The position numbers were made by a program, and so were the translations under genes. Positions 26,615 to 34,502 of a DNA stretch of 64,000 nt are shown in pieces. This DNA is from an uncultured delta proteobacterium (GTDB lineage: Bacteria; Desulfobacterota; Desulfovibrionia; Desulfovibrionales; Desulfovibrionaceae): assembly GCA_903843965.1 (NCBI GenBank), contig CAIMRY010000043.1, positions 1 to 64,000 on the forward strand, in the 5' to 3' direction. The notes under the pieces are model-generated. The model was not told the DNA's origin. It did not search any database and saw only the letters and a program-made list of their open reading frames with translations. Numbering within the stretch: the stretch's first letter is position 1; each line of letters starts with the position of its first letter.

Positions 26615-26701
26615 CGCCCGGCCTGAACGCCGCACCGGCCCGGCCCCTGCGCCACCGGCGCGGTGGGGGCATCCGCGCGTCCGCGCCGGAAGCCGCGCCT
26701 G

Positions 26702-27391
26702 CTAGGTTTGCGCCTTGGCCCAGAAGGCGGGCCAGTGCGCAAGCAGGGCGCGCAGGGCGTGGCCCCGGTGCGAGCGCGCGTTTTTTTCGGCAGGCGCAAG
26801 CTCTGCCGCGCTGCGGCCCAGCTCCGGGTCCAGGAACAGCGGATCGTAGCCGAAGCCGCCTGTTCCGCGCGGGCTGGGGAGCACGCGGCCCTCCCAGCGG
26901 CCCTCGGCCGTTATCTCGGCCCCGTTCGGCGCATGCGCCGTCACCACGCTGATGAAGCGACAGCCGCGCCGGGACTCGGGCACGCCCGTAAGGGCGGCCA
27001 GAAGCTTGGCGTTGTTCGCGGCGTCGGTTGCGCCCTGGCCCGCGTAGCGCGCGGAATACACGCCGGGCGCGCCGGAAAGCTCGTCCACGGCCAGGCCGGA
27101 GTCGTCGGCCAGGGCCACCAGCCCGGTGGCCTGGGCCACGGTGCGGGCCTTGAGCGCGGCGTTCTCGGCAAAGGTGGCGCCGGTCTCCTCGATCTCGCCG
27201 ATGTCTGGAAAGGCGTCCAGGCCGAGCACGGCCACGCCGAAGCCGGCCAACAGGGCAGAGAGTTCGGCGATCTTGCCCGTGTTCCTGGTGGCCAGGACAA
27301 CGGTCTTCTCCGTGCCGACTGGCTGCGTGCCGACTGGCGGCGCAGCGGGGTTGGGCGCAACGGGGGTGGCGGGGGGCGTCTTTTCGGTCAT
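26702..27391 (-). CDS. rdgB: Non-canonical purine NTP pyrophosphatase, RdgB/HAM1 family
   Basis: Hydrolyses dITP, XTP and similar damaged nucleotides to keep them out of DNA. The 229-residue protein has LATRNTGKIAELSALL near 35, the catalytic EETGATFAENAALKAR, ALADDSGLAVDELSGAPGVYSARYAG (in parts) and GFGYDPLF. An N-terminal extension of about 30 residues (PPATPVAPNPAAPPVGTQPVGTEK in parts) is low-complexity and absent from typical members. A much longer open frame upstream is a shadow of the kinase gene. It starts 8 bases after the kinase stop, so they are likely co-transcribed. Confidence 0.93.
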   Translation of the reverse strand: MTEKTPPATPVAPNPAAPPVGTQPVGTEKTVVLATRNTGKIAELSALLAGFGVAVLGLDAFPDIGEIEETGATFAENAALKARTVAQATGLVALADDSGLAVDELSGAPGVYSARYAGQGATDAANNAKLLAALTGVPESRRGCRFISVVTAHAPNGAEITAEGRWEGRVLPSPRGTGGFGYDPLFLDPELGRSAAELAPAEKNARSHRGHALRALLAHWPAFWAKAQT

Positions 27392-27399
27392 GCCGGACT

Positions 27400-28908
27400 T
27401 TACCCGGTTGGCTCCGGTTTCGCAACCGCCAGGTGCGGGGGCAGGTACAGGGTCACGCGGGTGCCCTCGCCAGGGACGCTGGTCAGGTCCACGGTGCCGC
27501 CCAGGTCGTCCAGGATCTTCTTGATCATGGCCAGGCCCAGGCCCGAGCCGGTGCCCTTGGTGCTGAAAAAGGGGCTGAAGACCTTGTCGCGCAGCTCCGG
27601 GGCGATGCCCACGCCGGTGTCCTCCACCTCCATGAACACGTGCGCCGCGCCCAGGCCCGTGCGCACGGTGAGCCGCCCGCCCCCGGGCATGGCCTCCAAG
27701 GCGTTCTTGACCAGGTTGATGAGGCACTGGGTGATGAGCTCCGGGTTGGCCTTGACCAGGGGGATGTCCGTGGTCAGGTCCAGGATGGGCTCGATGCCCT
27801 GGTTCTCGCAGGCCATGCCCATGAGGTCCATGGTGTCGCCCACGATGCTGTTCACGTCGGCCAGGCCCGGTGCGGACTCCGCAGGCCGGGCAAAGGTCAG
27901 GATGCTCTTCAGGATGCCGTCGAGCCGACGCGACTCGGCCACGATGATGCCGAGCTTCTCCACGGTTTTCGCGTCCTGGGCCTCGCGCAAGAGTTGGTTG
28001 GCGAAGCCGCTGATGGCGAACAGCGGGTTCCTGATTTCGTGGGCGATGTAGGTGGACAGCTCGCCGATGGAGGCCAGCCGTTCGGACTGCTGGAGGCGCA
28101 GCTCCATCTGGGTGCGGTTGGTGATGTCGCGGCGGATGCACAAAAGGCTCGACACCGCGCCCGCGTCGTTCGTGATGGGGTAGATGTACTCGCGCACGTA
28201 GTGCATGCGCCCGTCCTGGTCCACCTGGGGCAGGGTGGCCTCTGCGCTTTGCAGCGAACGTAAGGCCTGCTCCAGGGGCGACAGGCCGTCGCTGTTCCTG
28301 CCGCTGGTATCGAAACCGGTCCCGTTGCCGGGCGGCGCTTCGGGCAGGGTGAAGAACAGGCGCAGGTGCCGGCCCGCCACCTCGGCCTTGGACACTCCCA
28401 GGCGGTCCAGCAGGGCCTTGTTGCAGTCCAGCACCAGGCCCTGGTGGTCGGTGAGGACGATCTCCTCCTTCAACTGGTCGATGACGTTTTTGAGGAGCGT
28501 CTGGGTGTGCAGCAGGTCGAGTTTGCAGGCCACCCACATCTGGTCCGAGGAGAGCAGGCGCAGAAAGAAGCTGGCCGCCGCGCGCTCCACCAGGGCAACC
28601 GTGCCGGGCAGGCCGGAGCGCAGGTCCTGGATCATGTCCTGGTGGCCCGTGGTCTCGATGACCATGCTGATGTCCGGGTGCCGCTCCAACATGTCGCGCC
28701 AGCCGGTGTACACGGGCAGGTCCAGGCTGGCGGAATAGGGCTCGCCGACGGCGGCGTGGTCGTGCAGGGCCAGGGCCACCAGGCCCAGCTGGCTCAGCAC
28801 GCGCTCGTTGCCCAGGTTGGCGAACAGCTCCCAGAAAGGCACCAGCGATGACTTGTCGCCGATGATGCCAATGCGGTATGGCTTCTCTGCCCGCAGGGAC
28901 TCGACCAT
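27400..28908 (-). CDS. PAS sensor histidine kinase with N-terminal Rossmann-like domain
   Basis: A soluble 502-residue kinase with no membrane helix. Residues about 10-115 resemble a nucleotide- or CoA-binding Rossmann fold (YRIGIIGDKSSLVPF, then LPVYTGWRDMLERHPDISMVIETTG in parts). A PAS domain follows (about 140-262: LKEEIVLTDHQGLVLDCNKALL, ending in SLLCIRRDITNRTQME). The phospho-acceptor is H290 in YIAHEIRNPLFAISG, and the ATPase part has NLVKNALEAMPGG, DTGVGIAPE, FSPFFSTKGTGSGLGLAM (in parts). No response regulator is adjacent. ATG at 28908 follows GAGGAG. I infer cytoplasmic sensing of a metabolite or cofactor. Confidence 0.85.
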   Translation of the reverse strand: MVESLRAEKPYRIGIIGDKSSLVPFWELFANLGNERVLSQLGLVALALHDHAAVGEPYSASLDLPVYTGWRDMLERHPDISMVIETTGHQDMIQDLRSGLPGTVALVERAAASFFLRLLSSDQMWVACKLDLLHTQTLLKNVIDQLKEEIVLTDHQGLVLDCNKALLDRLGVSKAEVAGRHLRLFFTLPEAPPGNGTGFDTSGRNSDGLSPLEQALRSLQSAEATLPQVDQDGRMHYVREYIYPITNDAGAVSSLLCIRRDITNRTQMELRLQQSERLASIGELSTYIAHEIRNPLFAISGFANQLLREAQDAKTVEKLGIIVAESRRLDGILKSILTFARPAESAPGLADVNSIVGDTMDLMGMACENQGIEPILDLTTDIPLVKANPELITQCLINLVKNALEAMPGGGRLTVRTGLGAAHVFMEVEDTGVGIAPELRDKVFSPFFSTKGTGSGLGLAMIKKILDDLGGTVDLTSVPGEGTRVTLYLPPHLAVAKPEPTG

Positions 28909-29067
28909 GGGACGGTGCTCCTCTTGCGCTGTGGCTGTCCTGTTTGTGCTGTGGATGTTCCGTTGCAAACTCGTGCTGACATGGTACATGAGTTTGTGCA
29001 AAGCGCAACACCTGACGCGGATTCCGGCAAAAAACTCTGTAGTATTTAAATATGTAGAGGGTCTCTT

Positions 29068-30381
29068 ATGTCCAAGGTCCGCGTGCACACCATCAGCCTG
29101 GGCTGCCCCAAGAACCGCGTGGACACCGAGAGGCTGCTGGGCGTGCTGGGCAAGAGCTTTGTCCCGGCCGAGGAAGCCGCCGCCGCCGACCTCGTGCTCA
29201 TCAACACCTGCGGGTTCATCCGCCCGGCAGTGGAGGAATCCGTGGAGACCATCCTGGCGGCCATCCGCGAGCTGGCCGATGTGAGCCCGCGCCCGGTGCT
29301 GGCCGTCACCGGCTGTCTGGTCTCGCGCTACGGCCAGGCCGACCTCGCCGCAGACCTGCCCGAGGTGGACCTCTGGCTCTCCACGCGCGAGTTGGAGACT
29401 TGGCCCGGCCTGGCAGGCGCGGCCCTGGGCAAAAAAAGGCTCGACGCGCTGGGCCCCCGCCGCCTGAGCACCGGCCCGGCCTACGCCTATCTCAAGGTCA
29501 GCGAGGGCTGCTCGCACAACTGCGCCTTCTGCACCATTCCCGGCATCCGCGGGCCCCACGTCAGCCGCACGTTGGACGACCTGGAGCGCGAGGCGCGCCT
29601 GCTGGTGGAGCAGGGCGGCGTGCCGGAGCTGGTCATCGTGGGCCAGGACGTGACCTCCTACGGCCGCGACCTGGGCTTGAAGGACGGCCTGCAGCGCCTG
29701 CTGGACCGGCTCCTGCCCATCAAGGGCCTGCGCTGGCTGCGGCTGATGTACCTGTACCCGGCGGGCCTGACCGACGGCCTCTTGAAGCATCTGGCGGGCC
29801 TGGCCGGACCTGGAAGCCCGCTCTTGCCCTATTTCGACATCCCGCTCCAGCACGCCCACCCGGAGATCCTGTCCGCCATGGGCCGGCCCTTCGCCCGCGA
29901 CCCCTCGCTGGTCATCGACCGCGTGCGCGCGCACTTCCCGGACGCGGCCCTGCGCACCAGCCTCATCGTGGGCTTTCCCGGCGAGACCGACGCGCACTTC
30001 AAGACCCTCAAGGCCTTTGTCCAGCGCACAGGGTTCTCGCACCTGGGCGTGTTCCCCTACCATCAGGAGGAGGGCACCCCGGCCGCGAGCCTGCCCGGCC
30101 AGGTGGCCCAGGGCGTCAAGACCCGGCGCAAGAACGCGCTCATGAAGCTCCAGGAGGCCATCAGCCGCGAGCACCTGTCCGGCCTGGTGGGCCAGCGCCT
30201 GGAGGTGCTGGTGGAGGAGCCGAGTCCGGAATGGCCGGGCCTGCACGTGGGCCGCGTGTGGTTCCAGGCCCCGGAGGTGGACGGCGTGACCTACGTCAGC
30301 GGGCCCAAGGTCAAGCCCGGCAGAATCGTCCTGGCCGACATCGAGCAGGCCCAGAGCTACGACCTGGTGGCCCTTGCCTGA
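29068..30381 (+). CDS. rimO: Ribosomal protein S12 methylthiotransferase
   Basis: Adds a methylthio group to an aspartate of ribosomal protein S12 by radical SAM chemistry. The 437-residue protein has the N-terminal UPF0004 cysteines C12, C48 and C83 for the auxiliary iron-sulfur cluster, the radical SAM motif C148-x3-C152-x2-C155 (CSHNCAFC), and a C-terminal TRAM domain (GQRLEVLVEE to the end). The start MSKVRVHTISLGCPKN is typical of RimO and distinguishes it from MiaB. It diverges from the kinase gene. The upstream AT-rich stretch near 29020-29060 probably carries its promoter. Confidence 0.94.
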   Translation: MSKVRVHTISLGCPKNRVDTERLLGVLGKSFVPAEEAAAADLVLINTCGFIRPAVEESVETILAAIRELADVSPRPVLAVTGCLVSRYGQADLAADLPEVDLWLSTRELETWPGLAGAALGKKRLDALGPRRLSTGPAYAYLKVSEGCSHNCAFCTIPGIRGPHVSRTLDDLEREARLLVEQGGVPELVIVGQDVTSYGRDLGLKDGLQRLLDRLLPIKGLRWLRLMYLYPAGLTDGLLKHLAGLAGPGSPLLPYFDIPLQHAHPEILSAMGRPFARDPSLVIDRVRAHFPDAALRTSLIVGFPGETDAHFKTLKAFVQRTGFSHLGVFPYHQEEGTPAASLPGQVAQGVKTRRKNALMKLQEAISREHLSGLVGQRLEVLVEEPSPEWPGLHVGRVWFQAPEVDGVTYVSGPKVKPGRIVLADIEQAQSYDLVALA

Positions 30382-30447
30382 TGCCTTGAATGGGGCCATG
30401 GTTCATTGTTAAGCTGCGGGCCAACCGCACCAACGGAGGTTCAGACA

Positions 30448-30957
30448 ATGCCGAGAAAATGGAAACCAGGCCCGGCGGCCACTTACGACCACGGCAAGCA
30501 CGTCATCGTCAACGTCAACAAGGAGTTCCGGGGCAGGCTCACTACCGGGCAGCGCGTGGCCGACGCCGTGGCGCGCATCGTGGGCGGCTGGCCGTTCATC
30601 ATCACCCAGAGCGCCATCATCCTGCTCTGGGTGGCGGCCAACGGCTATTTGTTCTACCAAGCCAGCGTCAGCCCGGCCTATTTCAAGTCCTGGGACCCCT
30701 ACCCGTTCATCCTGCTGAACCTGGTGCTGAGCTTCCAGGCGGCGTACACCGGCCCCATCGTCATGATGAGCCAGAACCGCCAGTCCGAAAAGGACCGGCT
30801 CATGGCCGAGCACGACTTCCAGGTCAACGTCACCGCCGAGGAGGAGATCAAGGTCATCATGGAGCACTTGGTGCACCAGGACGATCTCATCCTGGAGATA
30901 CTGGCCCGGCTGGAGACAATGCACAAGGCCGTGGACCGCGTGGACAACGCGGAATGA
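30448..30957 (+). CDS. DUF1003 family membrane protein
   Basis: A 169-residue protein of unknown function. Two closely spaced hydrophobic helices lie at about 48-70 (WPFIITQSAIILLWVAANGY) and 85-112 (YPFILLNLVLSFQAAYTGPIVMMSQNRQ in parts), followed by the basic KDRLMAEHDFQVN motif typical of DUF1003. A long C-terminal helix, probably a coiled coil, completes it (EEEIKVIMEHLVHQDDLILEI). GGAGG precedes the ATG at 30448. It follows rimO by 66 bases and may share its transcript. Confidence 0.82.
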   Translation: MPRKWKPGPAATYDHGKHVIVNVNKEFRGRLTTGQRVADAVARIVGGWPFIITQSAIILLWVAANGYLFYQASVSPAYFKSWDPYPFILLNLVLSFQAAYTGPIVMMSQNRQSEKDRLMAEHDFQVNVTAEEEIKVIMEHLVHQDDLILEILARLETMHKAVDRVDNAE

Positions 30958-31061
30958 ATCGTGCGCGGAGGTGAGCGCAGCGGGTGCGCGGGTGCGCAAG
31001 TATTTGTTCCAGGCCCGGTTTGTGCTTTTATTTTTGTGTGGAATTGTAGCTAGATGCAATT

Positions 31062-31078
31062 TGGCACAGGCTATGCTA
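31062..31078 (+). promoter_or_regulatory. Sigma-54-type promoter of the arginine-rich exported protein gene
   Basis: TGGCAC at 31062-31067, five bases, then ATGCTA at 31073-31078. Both the -24 and -12 elements and their spacing fit RpoN promoters well. Transcription would start near 31090, about 40 bases before the GTG start at 31129. Confidence 0.7.
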
Positions 31079-31128
31079 TGACCCAGGCGGCACCCGTGCC
31101 GCACAACAAATACGCAAGGAGACCTTCC

Positions 31129-31590
31129 GTGAAAAAGTTCGCCACCCTCGCCTTGACCGTGTGCACCCTGGCCGCCCTCAGCCTGCCTGTCCTGGCCCAG
31201 CAGGGGCCGCCTCCGGCAGCGGGCGGCAGGCCCGACATCAGCGCCGACCGCCAGAACGTGCGCCAGGACAACCAGAACGTGCGCCAGGATGACCAGAACG
31301 TGCGCCGCGACAATCGTGAGATGCGCCAGGACCGCCAGGAGCGGCGCGACACCCGCCAGGAGATGCGCCAGGACCGCCGCGCCGGGGACAAGGACGGCGT
31401 GCGCCGCGACAGGCAGGAGCTGCGCCGCGAGAACAAGAACATGCGCAACGACAGGATGGAGCGCCGCCAGGACCAGCACCGGATGCAGCAGGACCGCCAG
31501 GAGCGCAGGCAGGACAAGGGCGAACGCCGCCAGGACCGCAGGGAGCGGCGCGAGGATCGCAACGACGGGCGCCAGGACCACAGGCCGTAG
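31129..31590 (+). CDS. Exported arginine/glutamine/aspartate-rich repeat protein
   Basis: A 153-residue protein with a clear signal peptide (VKKFATLALTVCTLAALSLP, cleavage after VLA at about 23) and a mature part made almost entirely of R, Q, D, E and N in short imperfect repeats such as RQDNQNV, RQDRQER and RREDRND. It should form a long, highly charged helix in the periplasm or outside. AAGGAG precedes the GTG start. An in-frame ATG at 31057 region would lie inside the sigma-54 promoter and is rejected. The family is not one I recognise. It has the feel of periplasmic stress chaperones such as Spy/CpxP or ZraP in charge and export only. A strong stem-loop follows at 31640-31675. Confidence 0.75.
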   Translation: MKKFATLALTVCTLAALSLPVLAQQGPPPAAGGRPDISADRQNVRQDNQNVRQDDQNVRRDNREMRQDRQERRDTRQEMRQDRRAGDKDGVRRDRQELRRENKNMRNDRMERRQDQHRMQQDRQERRQDKGERRQDRRERREDRNDGRQDHRP

Positions 31591-31639
31591 GCTGCGTAGC
31601 GCAAGACTGAAGACTGCGCACGCTTTTTAAGGGAAACGC

Positions 31640-31675
31640 GCGGGCCGCGCCTGGTGAATGCCGGGCGCGGCCCGC
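31640..31675 (+). terminator. Strong stem-loop after the arginine-rich protein gene
   Basis: GCGGGCCGCGCC pairs perfectly with GGCGCGGCCCGC around a 12-base loop. No T run follows, so it may be a processing or transcript-stability element as much as a terminator. Confidence 0.6.
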
Positions 31676-31699
31676 TTGCGTCCGGGGGCGGCGAGCCGG

Positions 31700-31830
31700 T
31701 CAGGCCCAGTGGACGCGGAACACCTCGGCCCTGATTTCAGCCTCAGCATCAGCCTCTGCCCTCGCGTCCGACGGCGATGCGGAAAGCCTCGGCCTTGACC
31801 TCCTCCACAGCCTCAGCATCAGCTCCAACA
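31700..31830 (-). repeat. Two degenerate copies of an acidic C-terminal coding segment
   Basis: On the minus strand, two stretches of about 55 bases repeat the order CTGATGCTGAGGCTG - GGCCGAGG - TTCCGC. They encode ADAEAVEEVKAEAFRIAVGR and EADAEAEIRAEVFRVHWA. The second is in the same frame as the chemoreceptor upstream, beyond its TAG stop, and ends at its own TGA. The first is in another frame. They look like a duplicated and damaged gene end. Confidence 0.5.
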
Positions 31831-31882
31831 TCAGCCACAACACCGGGCTCTGCGCCCGTGCTCTCTCCCGGGCCGGTAAAGG

Positions 31883-33838
31883 CTAGCGCAGGGGCCTGCG
31901 CGCGGCTGCTGGCCGTGCGGTCGTGCGGCCCGCGTCGGCCCTGGCCGGGGGGGCGGCGGCCCTGGCCGCACCCTTTCCCGCGCCGTTTCCAGAGTCCTTG
32001 ACCGACGCCGCGTCCAGGTCGCGCAAATGGTGTTCGCTCTTGAAATAGTCGCACTTGGAGCAGTGCGCGATCTTCGAGGCGTAGCCGCCCTGGACCGCCC
32101 CGCCGCAGTAGGTTCCCTTGACGATGGCGCAGTCCGTGCCGTGGTCCGGCCAGGCCGGGCACACGCCCATCTCGTTCACCTTGGCCCCGCCCTTTTCCCG
32201 GCCGCAGCGCTTGAACTCCCAGCAGTCCTGCCGTGCGCCCGCCCCAAGGCCGCGGATGTCCCTGGAGCCGGACCCGTCGGTGATGCCCTCGATCAGGCGG
32301 CGCAGGTCGCTGGCCCGGCCCGAAAGCGCGAGGATGGACAGGGCGGCGGCGTTCATGGAGCTGGTGGTGTGCTGGGCGATGGTGTTGGTCTCCTCCACCG
32401 TTCGGTTGATCTGGGACACGGCCGCGGACTGCTCCTCCGCCGCCACGGCGATGGCGTGGACCTGGCCGCTGGTCTGCCCGGTGAGGTTCAAAATCTCCGC
32501 CAGGGTCGCGCCGGAGGCGCTGGCCCGCTGCGTCACTTCGCCGATGGCCCTGCTGACGTCCTCCATTTCCGAGGCGGCGGACTTCACGCTGTCCTGGATG
32601 CCGGAAATGACCGAGCCCACCTCGCCGGTGGCGTGCATGGTCTTTTCGGCCAGCTTGCGCACTTCGTCGGCCACCACGGCGAAGCCGCGCCCGGCGTCGC
32701 CCGCCCGTGCCGCCTCGATGGCCGCGTTCAGGGCCAGCAGGTTGGTCTGGTCGGCGATGTCGTTGATGACGTAAATGATCTTGCCGATGTCGTCGGCCTG
32801 GGAGTCCAGGGTGTGCACCCGGGCCTTGAGTTCGCCGATGACCGTGTCCACGGCGGCGATGCGCGTCACCAGGACCTCCAGGGTCTGCGAGCCCTCTGTG
32901 GCCGTGTCGCTGGCGCCCTTGGCCATGGTCGCCGCGTCCGTGGAGTTGCGGGCCACCTCCAGCACCGTGGCGTTCATCTGCTCCATGGCCGTGGCCGACT
33001 CGCCCGCCTGCTCCAGCAGGCGCTGGGCGTCGGCGTTGGCGTCGGTGATGCGCGCGGCCAGCTCCTCCGAGGAGGCGTTGACCTCGGCGGCGATGGCCAG
33101 GGACTCCCGGACCAGGCTGGCGGTGGAGCTGGCCTGGCTGGCCATGGCCGCTTCGTTTTCCTTGAGTTGGGTCAGGTCGAAGTAGATGGTCAGGGAGCCG
33201 ATGACCGCGTCGGCCGCGTCGTGCAGGGGGCTGGCGCTCACATTCAGCGTGCGCTTGTTGCCCTTGACCGTGGTCAGTTTGGTCTCCCGGGCGATCTTCA
33301 CGTCCTGCTTCAGGGCCTCAAGGGAGGTGGTGGAGCGGTTGGGGTTCTGGAAAAACACCTCGCCCGGGGTCTTGCCCACGAAGTCGAGCTCGCTGCCGTC
33401 AAAGTCCAACAGGTCGATGAGCATGGGGCTGATGTGGGAGATTGTCCCGGACGCGTCCAAGGCCAGGAAGGGGAACGTCTCGGACAGGCAGTTCAGCACC
33501 CCCTCGGCAAAGCCAAGGGTGCGTTTGAGCTCTGCGGCCATGGAGTTGAGCGTCTGGCCCAGCTCGGCCAGGTCGGCGGGCAGGTCGTCGGCCAGCACGG
33601 CCTCCAGGTCGCCCACGCCGAGCCGCCGGGCAAAGGCCGTCAGCCTGCCTGCCGCCTGGGCCAGCAGCCCGCGCAAAACGCCCCAGGCCGCAGCCGCAGC
33701 GGCAAGCGGCAGCGCCACGGCGGCCAGCCAGCCCACCGCAGGCGAAACGGCGCTGGAAAGCCAGAGCGAGGCCGCTGCGGACAGCAGCGCCCCGGCCAAA
33801 ACGATGCACGATAGCCTTGCACTCAGGGACGCTTGCAT
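31883..33838 (-). CDS. Methyl-accepting chemotaxis protein with PAS and C-terminal two-CW domain
   Basis: A 651-residue chemoreceptor. Two hydrophobic helices near the N-terminus (about 8-55) are separated by only a few residues, so there is no real periplasmic sensor. A HAMP-like stretch and a PAS domain (about 115-225, [20 protein letters not shown]) point to cytoplasmic sensing. The signalling hairpin contains the invariant [21 protein letters not shown] and [18 protein letters not shown]. After it (about 560-615) comes a cysteine-rich two-CW domain: [40 protein letters not shown]. The tail is alanine- and arginine-rich and ends in an in-frame TAG beyond which more coding-like sequence remains. 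The two-CW cysteines may bind metal or heme-like redox cofactors. Confidence 0.87.
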   Translation of the reverse strand: MQASLSARLSCIVLAGALLSAAASLWLSSAVSPAVGWLAAVALPLAAAAAAWGVLRGLLAQAAGRLTAFARRLGVGDLEAVLADDLPADLAELGQTLNSMAAELKRTLGFAEGVLNCLSETFPFLALDASGTISHISPMLIDLLDFDGSELDFVGKTPGEVFFQNPNRSTTSLEALKQDVKIARETKLTTVKGNKRTLNVSASPLHDAADAVIGSLTIYFDLTQLKENEAAMASQASSTASLVRESLAIAAEVNASSEELAARITDANADAQRLLEQAGESATAMEQMNATVLEVARNSTDAATMAKGASDTATEGSQTLEVLVTRIAAVDTVIGELKARVHTLDSQADDIGKIIYVINDIADQTNLLALNAAIEAARAGDAGRGFAVVADEVRKLAEKTMHATGEVGSVISGIQDSVKSAASEMEDVSRAIGEVTQRASASGATLAEILNLTGQTSGQVHAIAVAAEEQSAAVSQINRTVEETNTIAQHTTSSMNAAALSILALSGRASDLRRLIEGITDGSGSRDIRGLGAGARQDCWEFKRCGREKGGAKVNEMGVCPAWPDHGTDCAIVKGTYCGGAVQGGYASKIAHCSKCDYFKSEHHLRDLDAASVKDSGNGAGKGAARAAAPPARADAGRTTARPAAARRPLR

Positions 33839-34085
33839 GGGTTCCTCCGGGGGGTGAGAAGTGCCGCGCGCGGTCGATGTTTTGGCCAGGGATCGTGGCG
33901 GAGAATTGTGCATACCACCCTGGTAGGGTATCGGATTTTTGTCAAGGGGGGTGGGGGGCTGTAAAGGTTTCCTGGTGGCGGCCGGGGGCGCGGCGCGTGT
34001 GGAGTGTCGGGGCGGACTCAGGACCGCCCCCAAGCGCACCGGGATCCTGCCGGGCAGATGGGAACGGCCCTGCGTCCGCGCTGGT

Positions 34086-34286
34086 TCAGCGCGTGGGGCA
34101 GGTGTTGATGCCGAGGATGGTGTACAGCATGCACCGGCCCATGAGCCCGGTGGCCAGCGGCACAAGGCCGATGAGCCCCCACCACCACAGCGTGTCCCCG
34201 TTTTTCAGGAAGTAGACCAGGGAAAGCAGCACCAGCCCGACCACAATGCGCAGAATCTTGTCAATGCCGCCGACATTCGGTTTCAT
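34086..34286 (-). CDS. DUF2892 family small membrane protein
   Basis: A 66-residue protein with [20 protein letters not shown] at the start and two hydrophobic helices, the second ending [17 protein letters not shown]. This is the YgaP-like DUF2892 pattern, often associated with rhodanese-type sulfurtransferases; no rhodanese is present here. AGGTCC lies upstream of the ATG at 34286. The 247 bases between it and chemoreceptor 1 show no gene. Confidence 0.82.
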   Translation of the reverse strand: MKPNVGGIDKILRIVVGLVLLSLVYFLKNGDTLWWWGLIGLVPLATGLMGRCMLYTILGINTCPTR

Positions 34287-34369
34287 AAGGACCTCCAGCT
34301 GTTAGAGGGTTTGGAACATGCTTTGGCCCCAGACCTTCCACCCGCACCCCTCTCAAAAAGGGGCCAACC

Positions 34370-34412
34370 GCGTTCGGATTGTCGAGGGCCCCCCCCTCGG
34401 AAATCCGAACGC
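34370..34412. repeat. Long intergenic hairpin
   Basis: GCGTTCGGATT at 34370-34380 is perfectly complementary to 34402-34412, and CGAGGG inside pairs with CCCTCG, giving a nearly unbroken stem of about 19 pairs. It lies between the RND gene end and the DUF2892 promoter region. Confidence 0.8.
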
Positions 34413-34479
34413 ATTGCTCACGATCCAACCCAGCCAACGCCTTTGCCCTCGCCACCCTGGCCCAGGCCCCATGGGGAGT

Positions 34480-34502
34480 CCAGAGGGCCTCAGGCCCTTT
34501 GG
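34480..34502. repeat. Palindromic element overlapping the RND gene stop codon
   Basis: CCAGAGGGCC-TCA-GGCCCTTTGG. The three-base loop is exactly the TGA stop codon of the RND gene read on the minus strand. The same palindrome with loop TGA occurs at 49087-49109, and both are accompanied by GGCCGCCGGAGGC nearby. Confidence 0.75.

Noticed and set aside
26413-26701. A glmS ribozyme in the leader of glmS
   Set aside because: I could not find the conserved core or cleavage site; the gap holds only GC-rich sequence and a 17-bp repeat.
31238-31621. Open frames on both strands over the arginine-rich protein gene
   Set aside because: They arise because the repeat units are open in several frames. 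Only the plus-strand frame with signal peptide, ribosome site and promoter is supported.
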